A stretch of 64,000 nucleotides of DNA from contig NZ_BLXZ01000005.1 of assembly GCF_014193675.1 (NCBI RefSeq), forward strand, positions 62,001 to 126,000, in the 5' to 3' direction. The stretch comes from Geomonas limicola (lineage in GTDB: Bacteria; Desulfobacterota; Desulfuromonadia; Geobacterales; Geobacteraceae). The notes beneath the pieces were generated by a model. That model was not told the origin of the DNA. It saw nothing but the letters and a program-made list of their open reading frames with translations, and did no database searches. Positions 34,551-44,566 of the stretch are shown piece after piece (position 1 is the first letter of the stretch; the number at the start of each line of letters is the position of its first letter). The translations under genes were made by a program, and so were the position numbers.

Positions 34551-35774
34551 ATGAAGGTGCTGCTCGTCGATGATTCTCGCAACGATCGCAAGGTCATCCG
34601 TTACAACTTCGAGTGGCATGGCTGGCAGGTCTGCGAAGCGGGCAACGGCCGGCAAGGACTCGAGGTGGCGGTCAAGGAAAAGCCCGACCTCATTCTCTCC
34701 GACTGTCTGATGCCCGTTCTGGACGGGTTTCACTTCCTGCATCAGATGAAAACCCTCAGTGAACTCAAGGACATCCCCTTCATTTTCTATTCTGCGGTCT
34801 ACACCGGCAGCAAGGAGGCAGAACTGGCGCGTACGCTTGGCGCGCAGGCCTTCATCGAGAAGCCCAAAGAGCCCGAAGAGCTTTGGGAAGAGGTGGGACG
34901 GGTGCTGGCCTCGATCACGGCGAACGGGATGCCACCGGAGCCGGAACAGCCGCTGGACGAGGAAAAGTTTCTCAGGGATTACGGCGAACTGGTAGCCGGA
35001 AAGCTGGAGGAAAAGGTGCGGGTGCTCAGCGAGGAGAACGAGAGCCTGTTGCGCCTGAACAGCGAACTGGAACGCCGGGTGGTGGAGCGGACTATACAGC
35101 TGGAAGCGGCCAACCAGGAACTCGAGCAGCTGAGCTACTCCGTATCGCACGACATGCGCGCGCCGTTGCGCCACCTGGAAGGGTTCAGCCAGGCGCTCAT
35201 CGAGGAGTACGCCGCCAAGCTGAACCATACCGGGCGCGACTACCTGGAGCGGATCAAGAAATCAAGCCGGCGCATGCTGGAGATGATCGACGCGATCCTG
35301 GAGCTGTCACGGTTCGCACGCGGCAAGCTGCAGCGCGAAAACGTGGACCTGAGCTCGCTGGTGCGTGCCATCGCGGCGCAACTGGTGCAGGCCCACCCGG
35401 AGCGCTCCGTCGAGTTCCGGATCGCCGACGGGCTGGTGGTACGTGCCGACGCACCGTTGATCAAGGTGGTGCTGGAGCACCTGCTTAACAACGCCTGGAA
35501 GTTCACCACGGATCGCTCCGACGCGGTCATCGAATTCTCCGCCACCGAGTGGGACGATCGCCTCGCCTTCGTGGTGCGTGACAACGGGGTCGGGTTCGAT
35601 ATGACCTACGCAGATAAGCTCTTCACGCCGTTCCAGCGCCTGCACAGCCAGGAGGAATTCCAGGGTAGGGGAGTGGGGCTTGCCATCGTGCGCAGGATCA
35701 TCAACCGGCATGGCGGCAAGATCAAGGCCGAGGCGGAACCCGGTCAGGGAGCCGCCTTCACCTTTACTGTTTGA
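34551..35774 (+). CDS. Response-regulator/histidine-kinase signalling protein
   Basis: A 407-residue protein with a receiver domain first (VLLVDDSRNDRKVI, phospho-Asp in ILSDCLMPVLDGF, Lys in IEKPKEP), then a coiled coil (about 150-190), a HisKA domain with the H-box SYSVSHDMRAPLRHL, and a HATPase domain (NNAWKFT N-box, DNGVGFDM G1, GRGVGLAIV G2). The order receiver-then-kinase suggests it takes phosphate from another kinase, or is set by it, and then autophosphorylates. The kinase half resembles those of phytochrome-type kinases. No output partner is adjacent. ATG 34551 was chosen over GTG 34548. Confidence 0.9.
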   Translation: MKVLLVDDSRNDRKVIRYNFEWHGWQVCEAGNGRQGLEVAVKEKPDLILSDCLMPVLDGFHFLHQMKTLSELKDIPFIFYSAVYTGSKEAELARTLGAQAFIEKPKEPEELWEEVGRVLASITANGMPPEPEQPLDEEKFLRDYGELVAGKLEEKVRVLSEENESLLRLNSELERRVVERTIQLEAANQELEQLSYSVSHDMRAPLRHLEGFSQALIEEYAAKLNHTGRDYLERIKKSSRRMLEMIDAILELSRFARGKLQRENVDLSSLVRAIAAQLVQAHPERSVEFRIADGLVVRADAPLIKVVLEHLLNNAWKFTTDRSDAVIEFSATEWDDRLAFVVRDNGVGFDMTYADKLFTPFQRLHSQEEFQGRGVGLAIVRRIINRHGGKIKAEAEPGQGAAFTFTV

Positions 35775-35924
35775 GGCGCAAGACTCGCCAAAGATGACAC
35801 TGAGAAACAAGCGAGGAACACTGAGGAAGACAAGAAAGAGAACCCGCGTAGATCTGTAACGAACCGTATCGAGGTCGTTACTGTACTTAAATCATTGATT
35901 GAGAGAGTCTGGCTAACCTGACGA

Positions 35925-37214
35925 TTACTCCACCAAATTCCCCACCAGCTCACCGCCCTTTGCCTCGGTAATGAGCACGCTCACTTCTCGATTTACCAGA
36001 TCGCTCCCCCCGTTCACCAGGACCGGCAGGTAGTTGCGGGCGAGTCCCTTTTTGCCGTCGGCATCCTTTTGTACCAGGACCTGCAGAGTCTGTCCCACGA
36101 AGCTCTGGGCGTACGCGGCGCTCTTCGCCTCGGAGAGTCGGCGTAGCGCCTCGGCGCGCTCCTTGACGGTCTTTGAGTGCACCTGGCCCGGCATGGTCGC
36201 CGCGGGGGTTCCGGGGCGCTGCGAGTAGGGGAAGACGTGCAGGTAGGCGAGGGGAACCTCTTCGAGGAAACGATAGGTTTCCTCGAATTCCGCGTCGGTC
36301 TCTCCGGGGAAGCCGGCGATGATATCGGTACCCAGGCAGATGCCGGGAACGGCCCCTACCAGCGCCTCGGCAACCTCGCGGAACAGGGCGGTCGTGTAGC
36401 CCCGGTTCATCCTGTCGAGCACGCCGTCGCTGCCGCTTTGCAGCGGCAGGTGCAGGTGCGGGCAGACCTTCTGCGACTGCGCCAGAAACGCGATCATCTC
36501 GGGTGGTACTTCGGTCGGTTCGATGGAGCCGACCCGCAGGCGCGGCACCGGGATGCGCTCCTCTGCCATCTTGAGCAGGCTCAGGAGATCGGTGGACGGG
36601 TTGAGATCGAGCCCGTAGCCTCCCAGGTGGATGCCGGTAAGTACGACCTCCTTGAAACCCTGCGCCACGAAGCCCGCCATCCCTTCCAATGCCTCCTCGG
36701 GGGAGACGCTGCGGCTGGCACCCCGGGCATACGGAACGATGCAGTAGGCGCACCGCGCGTCGCAGCCGTTTTGTACCTGGAGGAAGGCCCGGGTATGCTC
36801 GGCGAAGCTCTCCAGCGGGGCACTCTCGCCGCTGCGCACCTGCATGATGTCGGAAACCACCGCCTTGGGCGTCTCCTCCACCTCTTTGAGCAGCGACACG
36901 ATGTCGCGCTTCTCGCTGTTGCCCAGCACCAGGTGCACACCCGGCAACTCCAGAATCTCGCTGCTGGACATCTGGGCGTAGCAACCGGTTACCACGACCT
37001 TCGCGTCAGGGTTCTGGCGGCCGGCACGCCTGATCAGACGTCGCGACTCGGCGTCGGTCTTGGCGGTCACGGTGCAGCTGTTGATGACATAGATGTCCGC
37101 CGTCTCGCCGAAGGGGACGATGCAGAAACCTTCCTGGCCCAAGGCCTCGGTCATGGCGGCAGATTCGAATTGGTTGATCTTGCAACCAAGTGTGGTGATG
37201 GCGACTTTTTTCAT
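35925..37214 (-). CDS. mtaB: tRNA t6A37 methylthiotransferase MtaB
   Basis: A 429-residue radical-SAM methylthiotransferase. ITTLGCKINQFES begins the UPF0004 domain, and CDARCAYCIVPYARG holds the CxxxCxxC cluster. A TRAM-like C-terminus follows (LVQKDADGKKGLARNYLPV). It converts t6A to ms2t6A at position 37 of ANN-decoding tRNAs. KKVAITTLGCK is the usual MtaB start, so ATG 37214 is preferred over the longer frame to 37268. It lies downstream of cysE and converges on the kinase gene at 34551. Confidence 0.93.
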   Translation of the reverse strand: MKKVAITTLGCKINQFESAAMTEALGQEGFCIVPFGETADIYVINSCTVTAKTDAESRRLIRRAGRQNPDAKVVVTGCYAQMSSSEILELPGVHLVLGNSEKRDIVSLLKEVEETPKAVVSDIMQVRSGESAPLESFAEHTRAFLQVQNGCDARCAYCIVPYARGASRSVSPEEALEGMAGFVAQGFKEVVLTGIHLGGYGLDLNPSTDLLSLLKMAEERIPVPRLRVGSIEPTEVPPEMIAFLAQSQKVCPHLHLPLQSGSDGVLDRMNRGYTTALFREVAEALVGAVPGICLGTDIIAGFPGETDAEFEETYRFLEEVPLAYLHVFPYSQRPGTPAATMPGQVHSKTVKERAEALRRLSEAKSAAYAQSFVGQTLQVLVQKDADGKKGLARNYLPVLVNGGSDLVNREVSVLITEAKGGELVGNLVE

Positions 37215-37308
37215 GCAGAGAGAACCGTTCTTTTGATTACCTTGGGTGCAACCGCTTGGGGTTTCCACGAGGTGAGGTGAGCTGTGCGGAGCCTGCTGGT
37301 GCGAGGAG

Positions 37309-37342
37309 AAAGGCGCGCTACAGGTTCACCCTGAAGCGCGCC
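37309..37342 (-). terminator. Hairpin terminator after cysE
   Basis: On the - strand GGCGCGCTTCAGG and CCTGTAGCGCGCC form a 13-base imperfect stem with a short loop, followed by TTT and a pyrimidine run. It lies between cysE and mtaB and may only partly separate them. Confidence 0.55.
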
Positions 37343-37352
37343 GCTAGATAGA

Positions 37353-38024
37353 TCAGCCCTTGAGACTCTTCTTGAGTTGCTCGTGTTCCGAGGCCAGGGC
37401 GTTGTACTTGCGCTCCAGTTCGCGGATCTGGTCGAACAGGCAGGAGATCGCCTTGGCTTCCGGGTCCGGCATCTTGCCGTGCTCCAGGTCGAGGCGCTCC
37501 TGCGGCTTCTCGGTCGCCATTACCACGCGACCCGGGATGCCGACCACGGTCGAGTTGGGCGGGACTTCCTTCACCACCACCGAGTTGGAACCGACCTTGG
37601 AGTCCTTGCCCACGGTGAACGGGCCGAGGATCTTGGCCCCCGAGCCGATCACCACGTTGTCCTGCAGGGTGGGGTGACGCTTGATCTTTTCCCAGCTCAC
37701 GCCGCCCAGGGTGACGCCGTGGTACAGGGTGACGTTGTCGCCGATCTCGGCGGTCTCCCCGATGACGACCCCCATGCCGTGGTCGATGAAGAACCCCTTG
37801 CCGATGGTGGCGCCAGGGTGAATCTCGATCCCCGTCAGGAACCGGGCCATGTGCGAGACCAGGCGCCCCAGGAAAAAGAACTCCCGCTTCCAAAGCCAGT
37901 GAGACACCCGGTGGAACCAGACAGCGTGCAGGCCGGGATAACAGAAGATCACCTCGAGCGTGCTTCTGGCTGCGGGGTCTCTGTCAAAGACTGCCTGGAT
38001 GTCTGATTTGAACCTGGCAAACAT
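37353..38024 (-). CDS. cysE: Serine O-acetyltransferase
   Basis: A 223-residue short-form CysE. The N-terminal helical part ([20 protein letters not shown]) is followed by the left-handed helix with [20 protein letters not shown] and [19 protein letters not shown], which carry the catalytic His-Asp pair. It makes O-acetylserine, the carbon skeleton for cysteine. The C-terminus has an extra charged helix ([17 protein letters not shown]) that looks like a coiled coil. ATG 38024 follows AGGGAGGG, so the longer frame was rejected. Confidence 0.94.
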   Translation of the reverse strand: MFARFKSDIQAVFDRDPAARSTLEVIFCYPGLHAVWFHRVSHWLWKREFFFLGRLVSHMARFLTGIEIHPGATIGKGFFIDHGMGVVIGETAEIGDNVTLYHGVTLGGVSWEKIKRHPTLQDNVVIGSGAKILGPFTVGKDSKVGSNSVVVKEVPPNSTVVGIPGRVVMATEKPQERLDLEHGKMPDPEAKAISCLFDQIRELERKYNALASEHEQLKKSLKG

Positions 38025-38042
38025 GGCTTCCCTCCCTTTATG

Positions 38043-38095
38043 GTGGTAACTACCACGGTACCGCAAAGCGACCGCTGGTTTTGTGGTAGCATAAC
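38043..38095 (-). promoter_or_regulatory. Candidate operator upstream of cysE
   Basis: GTGGTAACTACCAC (38043-38056) and a GGTAG-N7-CTACC type inverted repeat (around 38082-38098) share the same half-site, GGTAG/CTACC. They lie 20-75 bases upstream of the cysE ATG. A TTGACG at 38107-38112 (- strand) could be the -35. The regulator is unknown. Confidence 0.35.
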
Positions 38096-38301
38096 CCTAC
38101 CGTTTTCGTCAATTATTAAGTGGCCGGATTCTGTATCATGCGAAGCAGGTTCAGGAAGAATCACTGAGCAAACTCTTGAACACAGTGGACTCAGAGGGAA
38201 AATTCAGAGGTCCCCGGGGGGGATGAGGACGAACTTTTAAGGTTTTTGCCTTCCCCGGTGTTCCTCGTTTTTCCCTCTGTGGTCCTCTGTGGTAAAAGTT
38301 T

Positions 38302-39258
38302 TCAGTTTTGCCCCAAAGGCCTCATCTCGAAATCCGCCAGGTACTTTAGCGCCTCATCCAGGGGTGCACCGGAGCCGTCGATCCAGTGGATTTCGGTGCC
38401 GTGGCCCTGCATGCGCCGAAACCAGTGCTCCTGCTTCTTGGCGAAGTCGTGGATCGCACTGTTGAGTTTTTGGAACAGGTCATTGCGGGAGAGCTCTCCC
38501 TTCAGGTGACGCGCCAGGTAACGGTACTCCAGCCCGTAGTAGTCCAGGCTCTCGTAGGGAACCCCCGCCTCGACCAGCGCCCGTGCCTCCTCGATCATCC
38601 CCGCGTCCAGCCGCTCCTTGAGGCGCCGGGTAATCCGCTCGCGCAGTTCCGCGCGATCCCAGCGCAGCCCGAGAGTAACCGGTACCAGCTCAGGGGCCGG
38701 CGGGGGGCGCACCCCGTCAGCCTCGGCAGAGGCGATCTCCAGGGCACGCACCAACCGGCTGCGCTCGGTGAGATCGGTGGTGTTGTGCAGCCGCGGGTTG
38801 GCGCGCTTCAGGCGCTCGACGAGTTCTTCCATGGAGAGCGACTCGAGCTCCCGGCGCAACCCGGGGTTCTCGGGAACCTCGGCCAGCCAGTAACCGCGCA
38901 GCACCGAATCGAGGTACATTCCGGTACCGCCCACCAGGATCGGCAGGCGACCCCGTGCGGCTATGTCGCGGAAGGCTGCCAGGAAGAGGCGTTGGAACTG
39001 GAAGAGATTGAACTCGGTGCCGGGAGGGGCGACGTCGATCAGGTGGTAGGGGACCTCTTCGTACTCGTGCAGGTCCTTGCCGGTACCCAGGTCCATGCCG
39101 CGAAAAACCTGGCGTGAATCGGCGGAGATGATCTCGCCGCCCAGCCTGCGGGCCAACCCGACCCCGAGGCTGGTCTTGCCTGAGGCAGTGGGGCCGAGGA
39201 CGACGAGCAGGTTGGGGCGCCCGTTGGGACGCCCCGAAGCTGCGGGGAATTTGCTCAC
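38302..39258 (-). CDS. miaA: tRNA dimethylallyltransferase
   Basis: A 318-residue MiaA. LVVLGPTASGKTSLGVGLA is the P-loop, IISADSRQVFRGMDLGTGK the substrate segment, and IPILVGGTGMYL follows. It prenylates A37 of UNN-decoding tRNAs. The start is GTG 39258, overlapping the protease stop by 4 bases. With mtaB nearby, two position-37 modification genes share this - strand block. Confidence 0.95.
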   Translation of the reverse strand: MSKFPAASGRPNGRPNLLVVLGPTASGKTSLGVGLARRLGGEIISADSRQVFRGMDLGTGKDLHEYEEVPYHLIDVAPPGTEFNLFQFQRLFLAAFRDIAARGRLPILVGGTGMYLDSVLRGYWLAEVPENPGLRRELESLSMEELVERLKRANPRLHNTTDLTERSRLVRALEIASAEADGVRPPPAPELVPVTLGLRWDRAELRERITRRLKERLDAGMIEEARALVEAGVPYESLDYYGLEYRYLARHLKGELSRNDLFQKLNSAIHDFAKKQEHWFRRMQGHGTEIHWIDGSGAPLDEALKYLADFEMRPLGQN

Positions 39259-40589
39259 TTAAGTCCGGCCTTCAGCAGGTTGACCCCCTTGAGGAGGTCG
39301 AGGGCGCGGGCCAGTTGGTTGTCCTTGCTGAGCTGCTCCTGCGCCTTGGGATCCAGCGGCGCGGCAGGCGGCTCGGAAGCAGCCGGGGCCTCTTTCGGAG
39401 CGCCTACCTGCTGCATGTGACCGTCGAGATCCTGCTCGCGGATCTCCGGCATCTTTTTCTTATCGGGCTGCGCAGGCTTCTTGGCGAACTCGACGGTGAT
39501 GTCCGGGGTGATCCCCTTGGCCTGGATGGAACGGCCGCTCGGGGTGTAGTAACGCGCCGTGGTGAGCTTGAGGCCGTCGCCGTTCGGCAGGGTGATCAGC
39601 GACTGGACGCTCCCCTTGCCGAAGCTCTGGGTCCCCATGATTACCGCACGCTTGTGGTCCTGCAGTGCGCCAGCCACGATCTCCGAGGCACTGGCGCTGC
39701 CGCCGTTGATCAGGACGACGATGGGGTAGTGCGGCTCCTTCTCGCCGATGTTCGCCAGCATCTGGCGGTCCGACCCGGCGCTGCGCCCCTTGGTGGAGAC
39801 GATGAGCCCGTTGCTGAGACCTTCGCCGACGAAGCGGTTGGTGACCCGGATAGCCTGATCCAGGAGACCGCCGGGATTGTAACGCAGGTCGAGGATGAGC
39901 CCCTTGAGCGGCCCCCCGTTGTCCGCGGCGAGCGTCTGCAGGGCGCGCTCGAAGTCTTCGCCGGTGCGTTCCTGGAACTCGGAGATGCCCAGGTAGGCGT
40001 AGCCCGGCTCCAGAAGCTTCGCCTTCACGCTCTTGGTCTTGATGATGGCCCGCACCAGCTTGAAGGAGAGCGGCTCCTTGGTCCCTTCGCGCAGGATCCC
40101 GAGGGTCACGCTGGTGCCGGGGGTGCCGCGCATCCGGCTCACGCAGTCGTTTATCGAGACCCCCTGGGTCGGCTTGCCGTCGATGGTCCAGATGTGGTCG
40201 CCGGACTGGATCCCCGCCCTGAAGGCAGGGGTGTCCTCGATCGGGGCCTCGACCATGAGCTTGCCGTCCTTGGTACCCAGCTGGATCCCCAGACCGCCGA
40301 ACTCTCCGGCCATGTGCACCTTCATCTCGTTGTAGCTGGTCACCGGCATGTAGGTGCTGTGCGGATCGAGCGCCGCCAGCATCCCGTTGATGGCGCCGGT
40401 CATAAGCTTCTTGTCGTCCACCTTCTCCACGTAGCTCTGCTTGGTGAACGCCACGACTTCCTTGAACAGGCGCAGGTAAGCGGCGTCACTCTGTTGGAAG
40501 TGCGCCATGCGTTGGACCATGTTGGCCAGCAGCACGCCGACCAGGGCAAGGAGTATGACAGCAGTGAGGATTATGCGAGTCTTGAACAT
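39255..40589 (-). CDS. C-terminal processing protease (S41, CtpA type)
   Basis: A 444-residue protease: an N-terminal signal anchor (ILTAVILLALVGVLLA), a PDZ domain (GGLGIQLGTKDGKL to GDHIWTIDG) and the S41 catalytic core. The nucleophile is the second Ser in NGGSASASEI, and the general-base Lys is in QSFGKGSVQ. A Pro/Ala/Lys-rich tail ends the protein. It trims or degrades periplasmic proteins. ATG 40589 begins at the signal anchor; the upstream in-frame extension was rejected. It is the first gene of a unit with miaA. Confidence 0.92.
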   Translation of the reverse strand: MFKTRIILTAVILLALVGVLLANMVQRMAHFQQSDAAYLRLFKEVVAFTKQSYVEKVDDKKLMTGAINGMLAALDPHSTYMPVTSYNEMKVHMAGEFGGLGIQLGTKDGKLMVEAPIEDTPAFRAGIQSGDHIWTIDGKPTQGVSINDCVSRMRGTPGTSVTLGILREGTKEPLSFKLVRAIIKTKSVKAKLLEPGYAYLGISEFQERTGEDFERALQTLAADNGGPLKGLILDLRYNPGGLLDQAIRVTNRFVGEGLSNGLIVSTKGRSAGSDRQMLANIGEKEPHYPIVVLINGGSASASEIVAGALQDHKRAVIMGTQSFGKGSVQSLITLPNGDGLKLTTARYYTPSGRSIQAKGITPDITVEFAKKPAQPDKKKMPEIREQDLDGHMQQVGAPKEAPAASEPPAAPLDPKAQEQLSKDNQLARALDLLKGVNLLKAGLK

Positions 40590-40640
40590 ATCAGGGAACC
40601 TATCTGGTGGAGTGTCAGGAGGCAGCACGGGCAAATTAGC

Positions 40641-40669
40641 ACTCTAAATTCTGGCGACCGTATTGTCAA
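40641..40669 (-). promoter_or_regulatory. Candidate sigma70 promoter for the protease-miaA unit
   Basis: On the - strand TTGACA (40664-40669) and TAGAGT (40641-40646) are 17 bases apart, about 50 bases upstream of the ATG at 40589. Confidence 0.55.
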
Positions 40670-40890
40670 CTGCTATCGCCCCGAGAATGTGGGAGAAACT
40701 GAAGCGGAATCGGTGCCGGCCACTGAGCATAGATGAGTCTCCTGTTGCACTATCAGGTCACCATGGCAAAGGGTGTTGCCTGGCACCAAAAGCCCCGGAT
40801 TCGCGTGGGCAGCCGCTCTTAGTAGTGCGGTAATCTGTTGACTTCACGCGGGCTTTGTAGGATAAGGCAGGTCTAGCGCAGGGAGGTGCC

Positions 40891-41484
40891 ATGGAAAACC
40901 TGGTCAGACATTTAAAGAGTAAATTCATTACCGGGCTTTTCGTGGTGGTGCCGGTGGGGATCACCCTCTTCATCCTGAAGTTCCTCTTCAACTTCGCCGA
41001 CGGCATCCTGGGAAGCTACCTCGACTCCATCTTCAGCAACTTCGTGGTGCACCGCGAGTACCATGTTCCGGGCTTAGGGATGCTGACCGGCGCCATCGTC
41101 ATCTACCTTTCCGGCATCCTGGCTACCAACGTCATGGGGACCCGGCTCCTCAAGTGGTGGGACGAACTGCTTTCGCGCATCCCGCTGGTCAAGTCGATCT
41201 ACAACTCGAGCAAGCAGCTCACCCAGGTGTTCAAGGAGGGGAAGACCTCCTACCGCCGGGCCGTCTTCGTCGAGTGGCCCCGGGTAGGGGTGCGCGCGGT
41301 CGGTTTCGTGACCGGTGAGGTCGAGCGCGACGGCGAGCGACTCGTTGTGGTGTACGTCCCGACCATGCCCAACCCGACCTCCGGGTTTGCCCTGTTCTTC
41401 CGCGAGTCCGAGGTCTACGACAGCGGCATGACCGTCGAGGAGGCGGTCAAGTTCGTGGTCTCGGGCGGGGCCGTGGTGCATTAA
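40891..41484 (+). CDS. DUF502 family membrane protein
   Basis: A 197-residue protein with two N-terminal membrane helices (ITGLFVVVPVGITLFILKFL and GMLTGAIVIYLSGILATNV) and a soluble C-terminal part containing IPLVKSIYNSSKQ and VPTMPNPTSGF, the hallmarks of DUF502. Function is not established. GGGAGGTGCC gives a strong ribosome site. The hydroxyacid dehydrogenase gene starts 13 bases after its stop. Confidence 0.9.
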   Translation: MENLVRHLKSKFITGLFVVVPVGITLFILKFLFNFADGILGSYLDSIFSNFVVHREYHVPGLGMLTGAIVIYLSGILATNVMGTRLLKWWDELLSRIPLVKSIYNSSKQLTQVFKEGKTSYRRAVFVEWPRVGVRAVGFVTGEVERDGERLVVVYVPTMPNPTSGFALFFRESEVYDSGMTVEEAVKFVVSGGAVVH

Positions 41485-41497
41485 CTAAGGAGTGGCT

Positions 41498-42460
41498 ATG
41501 AACCTCGTGGTACTGGACGGCTATACCCTGAACCCGGGCGACAATCCCTGGGACCAGGTGGCCGCCTTCGGCAAGTTCACCGTGTACGACCGCACCCCGG
41601 CCGATCTTATCGTGGAGCGCTCGCGTGGCGCCCAGATTCTGCTCACCAACAAGACCCCGTTACGTGCCGAAACCATCTCGGCACTTCCCGAACTCAAGCT
41701 GATCTGTGTGCTGGCCACCGGGTTCAACGTGATCGACATCGAGGCGGCGCGGCAGCGTGGAATTCCGGTGGTCAACGTTCCGGAGTACGGCAGCTTTTCG
41801 GTGGCCCAGCATACCATCGCGCTTTTGCTGGAGCTCACTAACCGGGTGGCACTCTACGACGCGGTGGTCCAGCGCGGCGAGTGGTCCAAATCGCGCGACT
41901 TCACCCTAATGACCGAGCCGCTTGCCGAGCTGTGCGGCCAGAAGCTGGGGATCGTCGGGCTGGGGCGCATCGGGGCGCGGGTCGCCGCCGTGGCGCACGC
42001 CCTGGGGATGGAGATCCTCGCCTACAACCCGAGAAGCCGGATGGAGTTGCCGGGCATCCCGGTCCGCTGGCTGGAACTTGACGAGCTGTTCCGGCAGGCC
42101 GACGTGGTGAGTCTGCACTGTCCCCTCACCGCTGAGAACGAGGGTATGGTGCACGCGGGGCGGTTGGGGCTTATGAAGCCGCATGCGCTCCTTATCAACA
42201 CGGCACGCGGGCCGCTGGTCCGGGAGCCCGACCTGGTGCAGGCGCTGCAGGCAGGTACCATCGCGGGGGCCGCACTCGACGTGACCGCCCGGGAACCGAT
42301 CCCGTCCGACAGCCCGCTATTGGGGCTCAAGAACTGCCTGATCACGCCGCACATCGCCTGGGCCACCCTGGCTGCCCGGAGCCGGCTCATGGCCACCACT
42401 GCGGAGAACATCGCAGCCTTCCTGGCAGGCGCTCCGCAAAACGTGGTGAACGGCATCTAG
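41498..42460 (+). CDS. D-2-hydroxyacid dehydrogenase (hydroxypyruvate/glycerate type)
   Basis: A 320-residue NAD(P)-dependent dehydrogenase. The Rossmann loop is GLGRIGARVA, the catalytic Arg lies in INTARGPLV, the Glu in TAREPIP and the His in ITPHIAWA. It interconverts a 2-keto acid and a D-2-hydroxy acid; length and N-terminus fit hydroxypyruvate reductase/glycerate dehydrogenase. ATG 41498 follows AAGGAG at five bases, and GTG 41492 was rejected. Exact substrate is not certain. Confidence 0.9.
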   Translation: MNLVVLDGYTLNPGDNPWDQVAAFGKFTVYDRTPADLIVERSRGAQILLTNKTPLRAETISALPELKLICVLATGFNVIDIEAARQRGIPVVNVPEYGSFSVAQHTIALLLELTNRVALYDAVVQRGEWSKSRDFTLMTEPLAELCGQKLGIVGLGRIGARVAAVAHALGMEILAYNPRSRMELPGIPVRWLELDELFRQADVVSLHCPLTAENEGMVHAGRLGLMKPHALLINTARGPLVREPDLVQALQAGTIAGAALDVTAREPIPSDSPLLGLKNCLITPHIAWATLAARSRLMATTAENIAAFLAGAPQNVVNGI

Positions 42461-42554
42461 CGGAAAGAATTTCCAAAAACTCCATACCGCCGCCACCTCG
42501 CTGTGACAAAGCTGCGCTATGCTCCCATGCGACAACGAGAAAAGGAGAAAGCGC

Positions 42555-42740
42555 ATGAGAACCATGGCAATGGGAGAGTTTTACGTGTGGTACTGTGAGT
42601 GGTGTGATTCGAGGAACCTGACCCCCTGGACCAGCACGGTCGGCGGTACGGTCTACTGCGGCTGCTGCAAGAAGGAGTTTCCGGTCAACGGCCATCAGTG
42701 CAGCGAGCGCATCCCGCAGCTGCGCCAGGCATTTTTTTAG
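42555..42740 (+). CDS. Small zinc-ribbon protein
   Basis: A 61-residue protein with CEWC and CGCC pairs 20 residues apart, a classic four-Cys zinc knuckle, plus one extra Cys after it. AAAGGAGAAAGCGC is a strong ribosome site for ATG 42555. It has no other domain; it may bind nucleic acid or protein. A terminator follows at 42777-42800. Confidence 0.75.
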   Translation: MRTMAMGEFYVWYCEWCDSRNLTPWTSTVGGTVYCGCCKKEFPVNGHQCSERIPQLRQAFF

Positions 42741-42776
42741 GGACGGCCTGTGTTGGCTGATTCGGCATCTGTTTCG

Positions 42777-42800
42777 GGCGAACCTTGGTTCGCCTTTTTT
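42777..42800 (+). terminator. Rho-independent terminator
   Basis: GGCGAACC and GGTTCGCC form a stem with a tiny loop, followed by six T. It ends the + strand unit of the small zinc-ribbon gene. Confidence 0.85.
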
Positions 42801-42819
42801 CGTGGCGCTGCTACCAATG

Positions 42820-42847
42820 AAAAAGGGGCGCACCGTAGTGAACCCCT
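42820..42847 (-). terminator. Probable terminator of the pst-phoU unit
   Basis: On the - strand AGGGG and CACs pair with GTG and CCCCT around a small internal loop, followed by five T. It lies 39 bases after the phoU stop. Confidence 0.5.
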
Positions 42848-42885
42848 CTCATATCCAGCTGATGTTCAACTTGAGGAAACGATCC

Positions 42886-43557
42886 CTAAGCTATGGTATG
42901 TCTTATGTCTTTTCCCTTGACCATGAAGATCACCATCTCGGCCACGTTGGTGGCGTGGTCGGCGATGCGCTCCAGGCATTTGGAGATGTAGTTGATGCGC
43001 ATGGCGCGGGTGATGGCACTCGGGTCGGACATCATGAAGGTCAACAGCTCGCGCTGGATCTGCTCGTTTAAATCGTCCACCACCTGGTCGTCCTGGCAGA
43101 CCTTGATGGCCAGGTTCTCGTCGCCGCGCACGAAGGCGTCGAGCGCCTCTTTCACCATGGTCGAGGCGGCCTGGGCCATGCGGGGGAGGTCGATGTACGG
43201 CTTGAGTGCCGGCTCGAGGTTCAGCTCCTTGACCCTTTTGGCGATGTTGGCGCACTGGTCGCCGATCCGCTCCAGGTCGGTCACGATCTTAAGCGCCAGG
43301 GTGATGAAGCGCAGGTCGCGCGCCGCGGGTTGGCGGCGGGCCAGCACCTCGAGGCACTTCTCGTCGATCTCCATCTCGAGTCGGTTGATCTCGTGGTCGA
43401 AGGCGATGGTCTGCACCGCCAGTTCGGTGTTGCGCTCGACCAGTGCCAGCAGGGCGTTTGCGATCATCAGTTCAACCTTGCCCCCCATCTCCAGGAGCTT
43501 TTCCCGTATGTCGTTCAGCTCCGCGTCGAACTGCCTGCTGAAGTGTTCTCTTTCCAT
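42886..43557 (-). CDS. phoU: Phosphate signalling protein PhoU
   Basis: A 223-residue all-helical protein with the two repeated PhoU modules: RDLRFITLALKIVTDLERIGDQCANI in the first and AIKVCQDDQVVDDLNEQIQ to ISKCLERIADHATNVAEMVI in the second, each carrying the conserved metal-binding acidic cluster. It links Pst transport to the PhoR/PhoB two-component system. It is the last gene of the - strand pst unit. Confidence 0.96.
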   Translation of the reverse strand: MEREHFSRQFDAELNDIREKLLEMGGKVELMIANALLALVERNTELAVQTIAFDHEINRLEMEIDEKCLEVLARRQPAARDLRFITLALKIVTDLERIGDQCANIAKRVKELNLEPALKPYIDLPRMAQAASTMVKEALDAFVRGDENLAIKVCQDDQVVDDLNEQIQRELLTFMMSDPSAITRAMRINYISKCLERIADHATNVAEMVIFMVKGKDIRHTIA

Positions 43558-43685
43558 TACATTCTCTCCTGCGTGATTAATAGAAAAGGTGTGCCGGTTG
43601 CACCCTCGGGGGGTGCCGGGCCTGTTGTCGTCAACTCAAGTCCGACCGATCCGACTGACCGGAGCGATGAGACTCGCCTGATGCC

Positions 43686-44447
<762 letters not shown>

Positions 44448-44566
44448 GTTTCCCTCGTAACGCAGTAAATGACGCTCAGGCCTGCCGTCTCGTTTTCCCT
44501 GTGTAAGCGTTCAGTCACGATCCCCGGTCTGTCGTACCTTAGATGACCGTGACCCGTGGCAAACCA

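Noticed and set aside
40637-40646. CIRCE (HrcA) operator before the protease gene
   Set aside because: Only one half-site, TTAGCACTC, is present; the inverted partner at 9 bases is missing.
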